Source: Syngnathus acus
Lineage: Eukaryota; Chordata; Actinopteri; Syngnathiformes; Syngnathidae
Direction: 5' to 3'
Length of the DNA: 64,000 nt
Assembly (NCBI RefSeq): GCF_901709675.1
Contig: NC_051097.1
Span: 9,896,039 to 9,960,038 of the forward strand
Below, one piece after another: positions 11,648 through 22,500 of the stretch. The translations under genes and the position numbers were made by a program. Numbering within the stretch: position 1 is the first letter of the stretch; each line of letters opens with the position of its first letter. The notes below the pieces were generated by a model. It did not search any database. It was not told where the DNA came from and worked only from the letters and a program-made list of their open reading frames with translations.

Positions 11648-14230
11648 ATTAAAATAATTAGAATATTTTTAAAAAATGTTAAAAACTTGTACATTGTTTA
11701 AAGACATCATAATAACGAGATAGGTCATAAAAAGTGTCAAGCCGGAGGTTGTACAGCTCAAGCTTTAGAAAAGAAGCTTGTATGTGATGTTGCTCTCTGC
11801 CGCGCACTGCGCTGTTGCATAAATATGCAAAAAAGCTTTGTTTCAAAACTCTAGGGACCAGCATGTATTCATATACAAAATGTCCTCATCAATCTGCTGT
11901 TAAATACCCCATCTTTCACTTTTTCTTTCTTGAAATTACCCGAGCTCAGCGGGAAACAAAATTGCAAGGAAGCCAACGAGACACTTTCCAAAAAAGAACA
12001 TATCAATCGTAATTGAAAGTAGGTGAGATCAAGCATGTGACAGCGATGGCTTGTCCGGGTTTTGGAAATTCCTCTGGGTACGCTAGCTGTGGCGGTGGAG
12101 GTGAATGTGGCCGGTGATCTGTGAAGTGTGACACACCTTTCCCTCTGAGGTGGCGGTGTCAGGACAGAGCGTCACCCTTGGGACTCTGACAACCAGCAGC
12201 ATATTCATTTTTTGGATAATTTATGGTTAATATTGTTTGGATGTTCTGTTACCTCCCATGAGGACATACCTGAAAGCCACAGTTTCCTCCTGTGAGCCCG
12301 CAGCTAAGTATCATTTCCTGTCTTGACATGAAGATGCATGTTTGCACGACTCCGAAGGTGGCGAGACTGTCACTCATGCTAATGCCGGCAGACATTTGTG
12401 TGTGTGTGTGTCTCTTAGTCATTTCCTGTGTGCTGAAGCATTCAGACATCGGCAGCTGTCCACTCTACTTTCAGTCCCTGAAGATCCGAAAGGGCCTGAC
12501 GTTGTACCACCCAAACACGGAAACCTTTTCCACCCCACTTCTGGGCTTTTCTTTGATTCAAGCTAAGAGGGAATGGAAAAAAAAAAAGATTCCACCTGCA
12601 GAAGGTCATGGAGAATACCCTGGCAATCACTCAGATGTGATCTAATGTTCACCGTGGCATAACTGATGACTCATGTAATTGACATTGTATAACTAATCTT
12701 TCAGATCCCCCTCGGTAGCTGATAGTTTCTCGGAGCTGAACCAAAGACCTTAGAAATTTGAAATATTAGAAGAGGTGACCTGCGGCTCATCTCTTTCAAA
12801 GAGGGGGAGTGACACTTAAAATTCATGGGGACTATCAGTGTCATCTTGTTCAGTCAAGGTTCTCTCTAATTTGCCAATGTGATAAGAGAAATTGAAAATG
12901 ATTTCGGTGATTATTTTACCATCTGCAATGTTCAGTAAAGAAAGGTCAAAGAACTCTTATATTTAAAATAAATAAAAAATAATATATATAAAATATTAAA
13001 AAATAAAAGATACATTAAAAAAATAATATATAAATTAAAAAAAATATATATATTTATATATAAAACTGGTTGCCCTTCATCAAAATTCAAGCGTGAGAGA
13101 AGCCAAACCCAAAACAGTTGCATTCTTTGTACCAGCATTGACATTTTCAGATCCACTTTAACCCACAAAAAATTTCTATTCCGGGCCATCTTTAGCACCG
13201 TGTTGTAAATTCTTAGGCAAGCTCCAGACATAAACACTGTAGAGAAGCCCATTGTTCCCTATTACAAAGATTGTGTTGGTTGTTTCAAAGAGATAAGATG
13301 AAAATGCAGCAAATTGATTTTTGTATACATATGAAAAATGCAACAACCTGAGAGTATGTACAGTGGTCCACTGTTTTCTCCACTATTAATATTCCGTGTA
13401 TATCGCAAGTACTTCAGACTGTGGTAAAGTGTAAAAGGCACTTTTCACTGAAAGCTGCTTTAATGAGTGAGCATGTGAGAACATTTATCACCATGCAGTC
13501 TTCGATCGCTAACAGACCATTATGGTTGCTCTGGTAATTTTAGAGCTGGGTCCCATAGTGAATATTACTTTTTATTATAACACCATGAGACAAGTGATAC
13601 ATTGTGAAGGGTTGAATCATAAATATCAGCTGGATATTACTGGGATCAGATGGGATTCTGCAACTGGGTCTAAATATCGTATGGGAAACCATTTCTTGTT
13701 TGAGAAAGATTTTTTTGGGCATGCACTCAATTTTATCAGAGTGCTGGAAATTTTGTAGTCCTAATGAAGATATCCCAACCATTTCAAATGGTTCTTCTAA
13801 GGGGTTCAATCTTCCCCCTGTCTCATAATTAAGTCAGTATATGAGCCATAACGACTGAACTCTCCTGAAATAAAGCATTTTGAATTTCTCTACCATCTGT
13901 TCATTTGCTGCTCTGCTGCCGCCTCCTCGCATCGCAACTATCATATGGATTGTCCGTCTGGGCTGGGCGATGGAATTTATAAGTATACGCCGAAAAAGAT
14001 GTTTGACACATTTGCAATTTACTATAATTTGTGCTATAGTATTTTATTATGACAATCTTTGACAAGGAGAGCTGCTTTTATAAGGGTAAAGTCAATCTTA
14101 TAATTTATCATGTCATGTTTTTATTTTCAAATGCAAAGGTACTGTGATTAAAATATTGGGTTAAATGTTTTTTCTTTATCAAACATCACAGACAAAAGTT
14201 TTACGATAAACTCCTGTTCTTTTATGTAAA
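11648..14230. other. Intergenic DNA with microsatellite and AT-rich block
   Basis: It contains a (TG)7 tract at 12397-12411 and an AT-only block at about 12957-13072. At 13959-13975 there is a short GGGCTGGGCGATGG motif like the start of a common fish repeat, here decayed. The 78-codon frame at 13522-13758 has no recognisable domain. No gene is supported. Confidence 0.4.
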
Positions 14231-14270
14231 TTGTGTGGTGTGCCTCAAGGATCAATTTTAAATCCAGTTT
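14231..14270 (+). pseudogene. Fragment of a LINE-type reverse transcriptase
   Basis: The + strand reads L/CGVPQGSILNP, a match to the conserved motif (GVPQGS, usually followed by xLGP) of non-LTR retrotransposon reverse transcriptases. The residues after it do not continue the family (no hydrophobic LLF stretch), and no catalytic FADD/YADD box is found nearby. This is a short decayed relic of an old insertion. A chance match cannot be excluded because only about 11 residues align. Confidence 0.5.
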
Positions 14271-15425
14271 ATATAAGCTCCCAAACAAAGCTATTTAAAA
14301 CAATAAATTCAGCTAACTCCAAGTGGTTCCTTTTTTTTCAACCATATATTGTACAAAATTGGAATTTTATGTGTAACTGTAAAAGTAATTTAGAAATTCG
14401 TACGTGTTTTCATACAACCATGTACAACACTGACTTTGGCTTTTCTTAACACCCTTGGGATCCAAAGAAGCTTTTACCCAAAGGTCATGTCAAATAGCAT
14501 CTTCTTGTAGAAACCTTACCTTAGCCCATGAGAATTCTTTTCCGGATGTTCAAAGTCAGGAAGTGCTGAGAAAGATTCAGTTTGCACTACCTCACTGAAG
14601 AAGTGACACCAAAGAAAAAAAAAAACATCAGCAACTTATAAAAATCGTCTTTTAAACGAAGCATCTGAAGACTTAAATGCGCATATTAAAGCAAAGAGAG
14701 CAGGACAGTTTTTACAAGCTGTGATGTGCTACATAAACTCAATGTTTCATCATTTATTTAAAAAAAAACACTCCAAAGAACTTCAAAGCTCTGAAACCGA
14801 CCAATCTTGTTGTACATGTACAAGCCTGTTAAATGGTCTGGCAAGATTTTCTCCTTCAGTTGAATCAAATTAACTTTTAAACATCCGACACGAACGTATA
14901 TGTCCGGAATCGATGCAGTTTCTTCTCTTTTGTTTAAATAAATAAAAATAAGCAGATCCCCGTGTGCAAGCGTTTGGATGCTTCTGCATTAAAACACACC
15001 TCATAAAGTTCAAGGCCTCGGAGTGCAACAGAAATAGTTTCAAATTTACCACAGTCACAGGCAAGGTAGCTCATTTAGCCTCTCATCCCTTGGAGCCAGT
15101 TATGACTCAGGCACAGTGTAAACTGTAACCTCCCTCAATTTGCACAGATGCTTCTGGCTTATTGCTTCATTATATCCATCCCGCTTGTAAACCGCAGCGA
15201 ACTAGAATTGTGCTTTTATTTTAACATACATTATCATCACTGAAAGCGCAACCTGTTTATATAAATGTCTTCCTTTTTTTGTGTGTCGCCGTGAAATCAT
15301 TTATCTGGACTTAATTCGCTTCATTAGGCACACCTGCACATTCACACGAGAGACAATAATGCTCGGGTTTGACTGACTGACTTATTGTAAAAAAAATCAA
15401 ATAAAAATCTCAGTTATTTATTGCA
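14271..15425. other. Intergenic DNA, nothing recognised
   Basis: AT-rich sequence with short A-runs. No open frame with a recognisable domain and no structured RNA was noticed. Confidence 0.4.
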
Positions 15426-15549
15426 CATGACAGTAATTTTGGTGAAGATTTTAGCGAGAGTCATGACAGACATGATTTGCTTTCACGGGCCACATAAAAT
15501 GATGCGATGGGCCAGATCTGGCCCCAGGGCCTTGAGTTTGACACCTGTG
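15426..15549. mobile_element. hAT-like transposon remnant ('GGCCTTGAGTTTGACACCTG' end)
   Basis: The right end (15484-15549) carries GGCCAGATCTGGCCCC and then CCTTGAGTTTGACACCTGTG. This is the familiar vertebrate hAT-family end, whose complement starts CACAGGTGTCAAACTC. The left limit is approximate because the inner part is diverged. It is non-coding. Confidence 0.65.
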
Positions 15550-16890
15550 ATCTAGAAGATATAAAAAAATAAAAAGACAAAATATACAACAGAATGTATT
15601 ATTAAATTATTATCATCAAATTCTATTAGTAATGACAAATCTCAACAGTCTTAAAATAGCGGTTGATGTCATGGCTTCATCTCTGACATTTTGTGACTCC
15701 ATGTCTTGCTCTTGCAACATTCTGGTCTCTCAAATGAGTGGAAATAACCAAAATAGCCTCAAAAGGTGTTTCCAGCTAAGAGATCAACTGTTCTTATCAT
15801 GCAATCATCTTGAAAAGGGGATCAGATATTCGTCACTGACGGTCCCTTTAGATGCACACGTCAGGGCCTGAACTGCTCAAACCGCGTTTTGCTTCAGAAC
15901 GTTACATAGACAGCCTTCACAAATTCACTCTTAAAAACTTTATTTTCAGTAGAAGTTTTTTTTTTTTTTAGGCGCAAACAAATCAATGTGGATCTGGGAG
16001 TGTCGATGGCACGGGTGACTTTTCTTTGGCTTCCGCTCAACCGTGGATGCTATTTTTGCTGCTCACTCTTGCGTTTGCACAAGAACTCCATAAAGCAATG
16101 CTACTGAAATATTTTTGGACTCAATATTCTATTTAATGTCTTGCTCTACGTAGCAAACATGATATTTTATGCAAATCCATGCCGACATTTGTTCGGTTCT
16201 AATATTCTAATTCACTTTTCTTCAGAACCAAATAGCATAAGGCTGATAATGGTCTACTGTGGTTGTTATTAATTATGCATAATATTCCACTTTGCAGTAG
16301 TATCTGACTTTAATTTGGATTTCCTTAAAAAAAGAGAGAGCGAGACTGCCAGCGGCGCAAGAGAAAATAGGCCCGGAGGAGTGATTACCAGTCTCCTTGC
16401 CTGAAGAAAATTCAATCGGAGAGGTTTGGAGTGGGTAGTAAAATAGGTTGAGTTATAGTTTTAATATCTAAATTCGTCATGATTTCTTTGATGGTAAGAA
16501 TTCCTCCACTCTGAATCTCCGCTGTCAACAACTCAAAACAGTTTGTCCGTTTTAAAATACCTGTTTTTGTTCCGTTGCACTGTCTGTCAAATGCCACGAG
16601 AGTTTATCATCTGACATATTGTGTAGTTATTCTAATGTGTATGCGGGTCACCAGTCATGTATTTCTCTAAAGCACCAATCCGCTCACTTATTCAGCATTC
16701 TGTCAGAGAGCCGCACGGCAAAATTCAATTTACTGCTCTGCATAGCTGGCTAAGGGCAAAGAATGTCGCCTTGGCTGTTGCTTATAAATATGGATTTGGC
16801 AGACACTGACTCCTATCACAGGGTTTTTGGAAAGCTCTGATTTACGGTAAAAGCGACTGTCGCGTGTTTAACCCAGATAGCGGTGGACAA
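15550..16890. other. Intergenic DNA, nothing recognised
   Basis: There is no gene or repeat I can name. The AT content rises towards the AT-rich block that follows. Confidence 0.4.
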
Positions 16891-17030
16891 AATATTTTTA
16901 AAAATATATATATAAATATATATATACATTTTTATATATATATATAAATATATTATATTATCATTGTTATTATATTATATTGTAATAAAAAATTAAATAT
17001 TAAAAATGTAATTTTTATATATATATATAT

Positions 17031-17098
17031 ACACTACCGTTCAAAAGTTTGGGGTCACAAAATTGTTTGGGTGACCCCAAACTTTTGAACAGTCGTGT
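17031..17098 (+). mobile_element. 68-bp hairpin MITE, copy A
   Basis: A near-perfect inverted repeat starts ACACTACCGTTCAAAAGTTT and ends in the complement of the same sequence, with a short AT-rich centre (AAAATTGTTTGG). The right end has two or three substitutions (AGTCGTGT). The arm motif is a widespread animal transposon end, most often linked to Tc1/mariner-like MITEs. It is flanked by TA-rich DNA. Confidence 0.8.
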
Positions 17099-17264
17099 AA
17101 ATATTATTATAATAAAATATTATGAATTAAATATTATAAATTATATCTTATATTTGTATAAGATTATAAAAAATCTATGAATATAAGTATACATATATAT
17201 TATACGATTTTTTACACAGAAGATTATATATATAATCTATAAATAATTATCTAAATAAATATAT

Positions 17265-17332
17265 ACACTACCGTTCAAAAGTTTGGGGTCACCCAAACAA
17301 TTTTGTGACCCCAAACTTTTGAACGGTAGTGT
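17265..17332 (-). mobile_element. 68-bp hairpin MITE, copy B, opposite orientation
   Basis: It has the same 68-bp length and arms as the copy at 17031, but the asymmetric centre is inverted (CCAAACAATTTT instead of AAAATTGTTTGG). Its arms match better than those of copy A (GAACGGTAGTGT at the right end). The two copies together could pair as a large foldback. Confidence 0.8.
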
Positions 17333-17360
17333 ATATATATATATAGTATATTAGGGTTAT

Positions 17361-19332
17361 ATATTATATGGCAAATATAAGGCTATGCAGTTCACCGGGT
17401 GAAAATAAACACAAGGTGCATTTCCAGCCTCGGCTGTAAGCTTATCAGCATACATCGTTTCTCCGGCACTGGTATTTCTTTGAAATGTCGGCAAATGTGC
17501 AGCGACTTCTATTTTGCTGCCTTCTGATTAATGATGTGCACCAAGATGCTTTGCTCGTAGAGGGACTTGTTTGTTCCGCATTGTTCGGCCGAGAGCTGAG
17601 AAAAAATAATGCATTATCACCTGAATAACTTCCCCTCTTCTATTCTAAAATTTAGAGCGTTCCAAATAAAACAGATCCAATATCTGCAGGTTGGATTATT
17701 CATTCCCTTTTTATTAAGGGGACTGGGGCTCATTTTCTGAACAACTGAGGATGATATGGCTCTGACATGATGAGGGTTCACTTGTTTAAGACAAATCTGG
17801 CTATAAAACATTAATAAATGGATGAGGAGCCTAGATTTAGTGCTTTGATTTGACATTTAGTATGAATGAAAAGTTGATTAGCTTTTCGTGTATGAGGCCG
17901 CCGTGTCTCAGATTCCGGATATAACTAATGAGAACGAAATTAACCGTCAGAAGGTTTGCGACTTTTTATTTCTGGTCTTCTTTCCCATTTAGAAAATTGT
18001 ACTAGCGTGACTTTACAAAGTTGCAGTGCATATTGTAACAGGAGGTTAAAAGCCTTGTTGACGATGGAGTCGCGGCATCGCTTGTAACACACGAATTAAT
18101 CTTAAAGTGCAATTGGGAGTCCATTTACACTCTAATTTTACAGTACGGCTCCAAATGACGCCATTTGAACGTCTGAGGATTTGGGTTCATAATAAATGTG
18201 ATTTGTTTTGCTTCTTTTCTATATCTACACTGCACTGCTTTAGGCAGATGACCTCTCATAAAATCCTAATTAAGGTAATGTGCGAATGAGCGGCGGAGCC
18301 TTTGCATGCTGATGGTGATAAATGAGCGTCCCCTCCTAGAGACACCGAAGGTGAAAGTTGCCTTTGAGTTCAGGTGGCCCAGTGTGCCTTATTATCCCGC
18401 AGACAATGACGGCGGCGTCTGCGAAAAGCAATAATGAGCTAGCAAACGCTTTGCTTTGTAGCCAAAACACAACAGCGCCTTTTTCATGTTCAGCTACACA
18501 GCGAGACATCGACTTAGCGAAAAAGCCATTTGGAAAATGTATTCCCTTCGAGCCGAAAGGGTAATTTTTTCTCCATTTGCGGAGAATAAGACAATCAAGT
18601 TTGGCATGTGAGCTGTAATTTACGTGGAACAGCTCGTCTGTTTATATCAAAGCCATCGGATTTGAATGAATCTCCGATAGCCCGCCACTTTAATTTAACA
18701 ATCCGGAATCAAAAGCAAGAAAATGTGAAGCTCGCCATCGCTGGCTTAGTGAGGACTGTCTAGGTTTTAGATCATTGAAGTCCATCAACACAGGACAGCT
18801 TATTTCCAAACATCTGTCATGCACAATTTGACCCGGGATGGATTTGAGCTCGCCCTTTGCCTGATTGAATAGTCACCATGCTGAGCGGGCTAGATCAGCT
18901 GGAGTGTGTGATCAAAAAGCTCGACAGTGGTTCCGTCTTTTAATTGAGTTATTTTGCTTCACTACATGTTTCGTTTATACTTCCAGATTTTGGTCTGTGA
19001 GACGTAATGTGGATCGTATCTATGTCTGCTTCCTATTCCTGACAGTGAAGTGAGATTTGTTACTTTATAATCTATTTTTCTCTGGCAACAGATAAGATTA
19101 TAATCTCGTTTGCCTTTGAGCCCATTGTTTGAAATCGGTTCCTTTGGTGATCGGAATATAATATGTCAAAAGAAGACTGTTAGCCAGGCCACCATATGAC
19201 ATCAGACACTCAAGTCTCTGTTTTAAGAGTTAGATTGGAAATGCTTTAGATCCTCGTTAATAAGGCAACAAACACACACGGAAAAAAACGTCTGTCTTTG
19301 AAAGGCTACAAACTTGAATGCAATATGAAATC
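17361..19332. other. Intergenic DNA, possible conserved regulatory patch at 18290-18740
   Basis: No gene was recognised. The stretch 18290-18740 has mixed composition and homeobox/POU-like strings (TTTGCATGCT, CAATAATGAG, TTTAATTTAA), as is typical of vertebrate conserved non-coding elements. Conservation cannot be judged from one sequence. Confidence 0.3.
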
Positions 19333-19515
19333 ATATTTTTCGGACTATAGTGTGCCTTTAAAGAATATCAAAGGATGTTCAATTGAAGTTCAATGACTTA
19401 TTTTCTGTCCTGCTTTCTTTCCCGTAACTCCTTCACTGCCAGCCTAGTTAAAATAAGACTTGGACGTCTTTATCCGTCAATGGTAGTGAACGGGTTAATG
19501 CGCCTTATATATGGA
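19333..19515. mobile_element. Degenerate 'CGGACTATA...GCGCCTTATA' MITE, interrupted by another MITE
   Basis: The left piece has TTTTTCGGACTATAGTGTGCC (about 19335-19355), and the right piece has GCGCCTTATATATGGA (about 19501-19516), like the inner arm of the elements at 1211 and 32962. Between them sits a TTAA-flanked palindromic element (19424-19498). The borders are approximate because the copy is old. Confidence 0.5.
19424..19498. mobile_element. Palindromic 'CTCATTCACTGCCA' MITE, copy 1 (nested)
   Basis: The left end reads TAACTCCTTCACTGCC and the right end TGGTAGTGAACGGGTTAA, with a centre containing GGACGTCTTTATCCGTCAA. The same arms and the same 'GACGTCTAT' centre occur at 48800, 49920 and 51102. 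A TTAA at the right edge matches the piggyBac-type target, but the left edge here is only GTAA. Confidence 0.6.
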
Positions 19516-22500
19516 AATTTCCCCAAACAGACTTATTCATTGAGACTGCACCTTCTATACTGTATTCATCTCTTTAAATAATTCTCATTTGCAATGCCAA
19601 ATGCATCCTTACCGTTTTCATTGGTGGAACGGTGCAATAAAGTTTGTGCGAAATTCTTACTGACAAACGATCACATCGCGCCATTCTATCGCTTTGTGTC
19701 ATCATGCCTTTCATCCCCCTCCACCAAAGAACCATCAGCCATGACAGATCATTGTTTCTTGGGAGGCAAGAAAACGTCTGTCAACCTCACTGTTCTTTCT
19801 CCTGCCCCTCCTCTTTGTTCACTTATAATTAACTGAGCTTTTGCATGGCTGGATTTCAAAAAGGCTATTGGAGCAAAACAGCCCCGGCTCGCTTTCAACT
19901 CGATCTTTCATCTGAATTGTAGAATTTGAACAGTCAATGCATAATAAAATTGCCAGACGGCAAGGATAAAATTCAACAATGGATCAATTATAAGAACATT
20001 GAGAGTTATGTAACTTGAGCTCCAAGATGTAGGGCTAATTGATAAGCGTCTTGTGAATCCTTAAAAAGCCTTGAAAGGCATTGAAAACATGAATCTAAAA
20101 TCACTACTCCACAATTGCAATAAAGAAATAAACGTTGAGGTGAGCATATCTTCATTAACGTCATGAGACAAGGCAGAACGCCACATTGCATTTTATTACA
20201 TATTTACTTCCTTTTTTGTCAGCACTCGTTAAATAATCCGCCAGGGTAGCCATGAATAATTAATTGTGGTAGATCTCCCGTTTACCATAAATAAGCAAAT
20301 ACTAAGTAAGCTTCATTTCATGGGACTACCCGCATTAGTGTCGATGTTAATTGCGCAGACTAAACAGACATGATAAAATGGAATTTTAATAAAAATTGAA
20401 AATAGACTTTTGGGGATATGGTTTTAGAATAATAAAAGTCAGCATCTCCTTCAAAGCACACACGGAAGGTCATACAGCTCAAGCCTCGACACACATTTGT
20501 CGTAAAAAGCCGCTCGTTCTGTGCCATTTATCTTCTGACTCAGCACTTTTACTTCTTCTCGGAGTGACATTTGCATTTTCCAACGTTTACCTCGAAACTA
20601 TTACAAGAGTTTCCATATGACAGACGCTTGAGGTTTGTCCTCCAAAAAAATGACACCAACTGTCAGTGATGGAATTGCATAGGTGATAATTGAAGTTTGT
20701 GTCATGTCGCCGGGGATTTTATGTCAAGATCAGTGCCCTGGCTTTTTTGCGTTAGGTCGCACAAAGTGGAAATGGAGATTACCCTGACTCAGCATTTTCT
20801 TAATGTAGTCTCCACCCAAGCTACGAGACTAAATACGTTTGACCTTTGTCTGTCTCCTCCGTAAAGGTCACTTGTCAGCACTTTCCAGGTCAACTTCACA
20901 ATTTCCGAGATGGCTGTCCCATGTCGAAATAAGAACTCGATTCGTCTGGAATGGTGTCAAGATTCGACCAATCACCTTTCATAGATTAAAATACCGTCTT
21001 TAATAGTTGTTTGCTGTTTATTCCTTCTCTTAAATTTGAAATCTGAGGAATATACATGGACTCTGTTCCAACCTCTAATGGAAAGTGCCTTTCCACTCAC
21101 CAGGTGGAGAGCTTTTATAGATCTTTGACTCTTCAAAAGGCGGCATCCTACAAAATGATGAGACGAGTCAGCCTTGATTTAACAAAAAGCTGAGCGAGGA
21201 AAGGCATCTTACATATTTTTTTCTCTAACTCCAAAATTGCATGTGGTCGTCGATATGAGATCTTCGTACTGTGTGCCTTCCATTCACCCGTCATATTTAT
21301 TCAGTGTACTACAAATCATTTCAAACCACGATTGATCTCATCGAGTCTGTGTGCCTTTCAGATTAGTCAGACTAACATCTGATGCTTCCTCTTGCATTTG
21401 TTTTTTGACTCCTAACCAACCTCCAGTCGCTTCGAATCTGGCTGCGAGTCATCATTTGAAATTTTCAAAGGTTCTGGACAAGAAACAAAAACAAGCTGGA
21501 TTTTCAGGCTCCAATTACACATCTTGTCTTTGTCTCAGTTTTTGCCAGACAAACTATATATAGTGCTTTCGTGTCGTACGTCTTTTAGTGGATTCTGGAT
21601 TTGTGTGTTCTTGCGTGAAAAGAAAAGGCCTAAAAACAGACATCTAACAATCCCAAAGGTGTCAAGCCCCATCTTCTTGTCCGCTCTGCTACGAGCGAGG
21701 CCCCTGCTATCATCGCACGGTCTATCTTTGGAGTTCACATAGCGGGCTAGCCTGGAGAAGGCCGATAAAGAAAAATGAGTTCAATTTCGTCCATCTGAGA
21801 AAGTGTGCTTGTTAGAGCGGAGAATCCATTCCCCTTTCTCCGGGACCTTTGATCTGGGATTACACAGGACGCGCCACGATGAAGGCTCCACGTTTGGCCC
21901 GAGAGCGCTCATGGCCGAGCCGCCCGAGGTAGTCGTACGCTCTGATGTGAAGCTGAGGAGTAATCGTACAGGCTCAAAAGTGGATTATTACAAGGCCGCC
22001 AATTTTTCAATCAGTCGAGTTGAAGCGAGAAGTGCCTCATCCAAACTTGCCTTGAAGCGCAGAGAATGAAGAAGCTCTCTTTTGAAATGTACCTATGAAG
22101 TCCATTGGGTGTTACATTTTATTTTAATTGCCTTTTTTGGGGGGGCTTTGGTCGAGGCTGTTGTTGATATCTTGCAAGTTGTTTCAAACAAAAAATGCCG
22201 ACCGTGTATCTTTAAAGGCAATATCAAGTTTTTGTGCATGATGAACAAATTCAGGTGGATGACTAATGAGCGCTGCAAGACTATCGATACAGATGGATGA
22301 CTTCAGAAGGGCGAGAAAAGTGATGACAAACGGCAAAAGACCGGAAAAGGCAACTTAAAAATACTATTTTCAGTTTCTGCATTGAAGTGGAGAGGCCCTG
22401 TAATAATTTTTTCAAGTAGCCCCAAATACTGAGGAGGCGAGGATTAGGAGCTGACATTCCCAGTTCCCAGGAGCTGGTGTCAGTTAGTTTAGCAATTAGC

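Larger units (their letters stand above)
16891..17360. repeat. AT-rich low-complexity block with TA runs
   Basis: The block is built almost entirely from (TA)n, TAAATA and poly-A/T pieces and is interrupted by two GC-bearing hairpins (17031-17098 and 17265-17332). Such blocks are prone to cruciform formation and length change. No coding potential. Confidence 0.85.
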
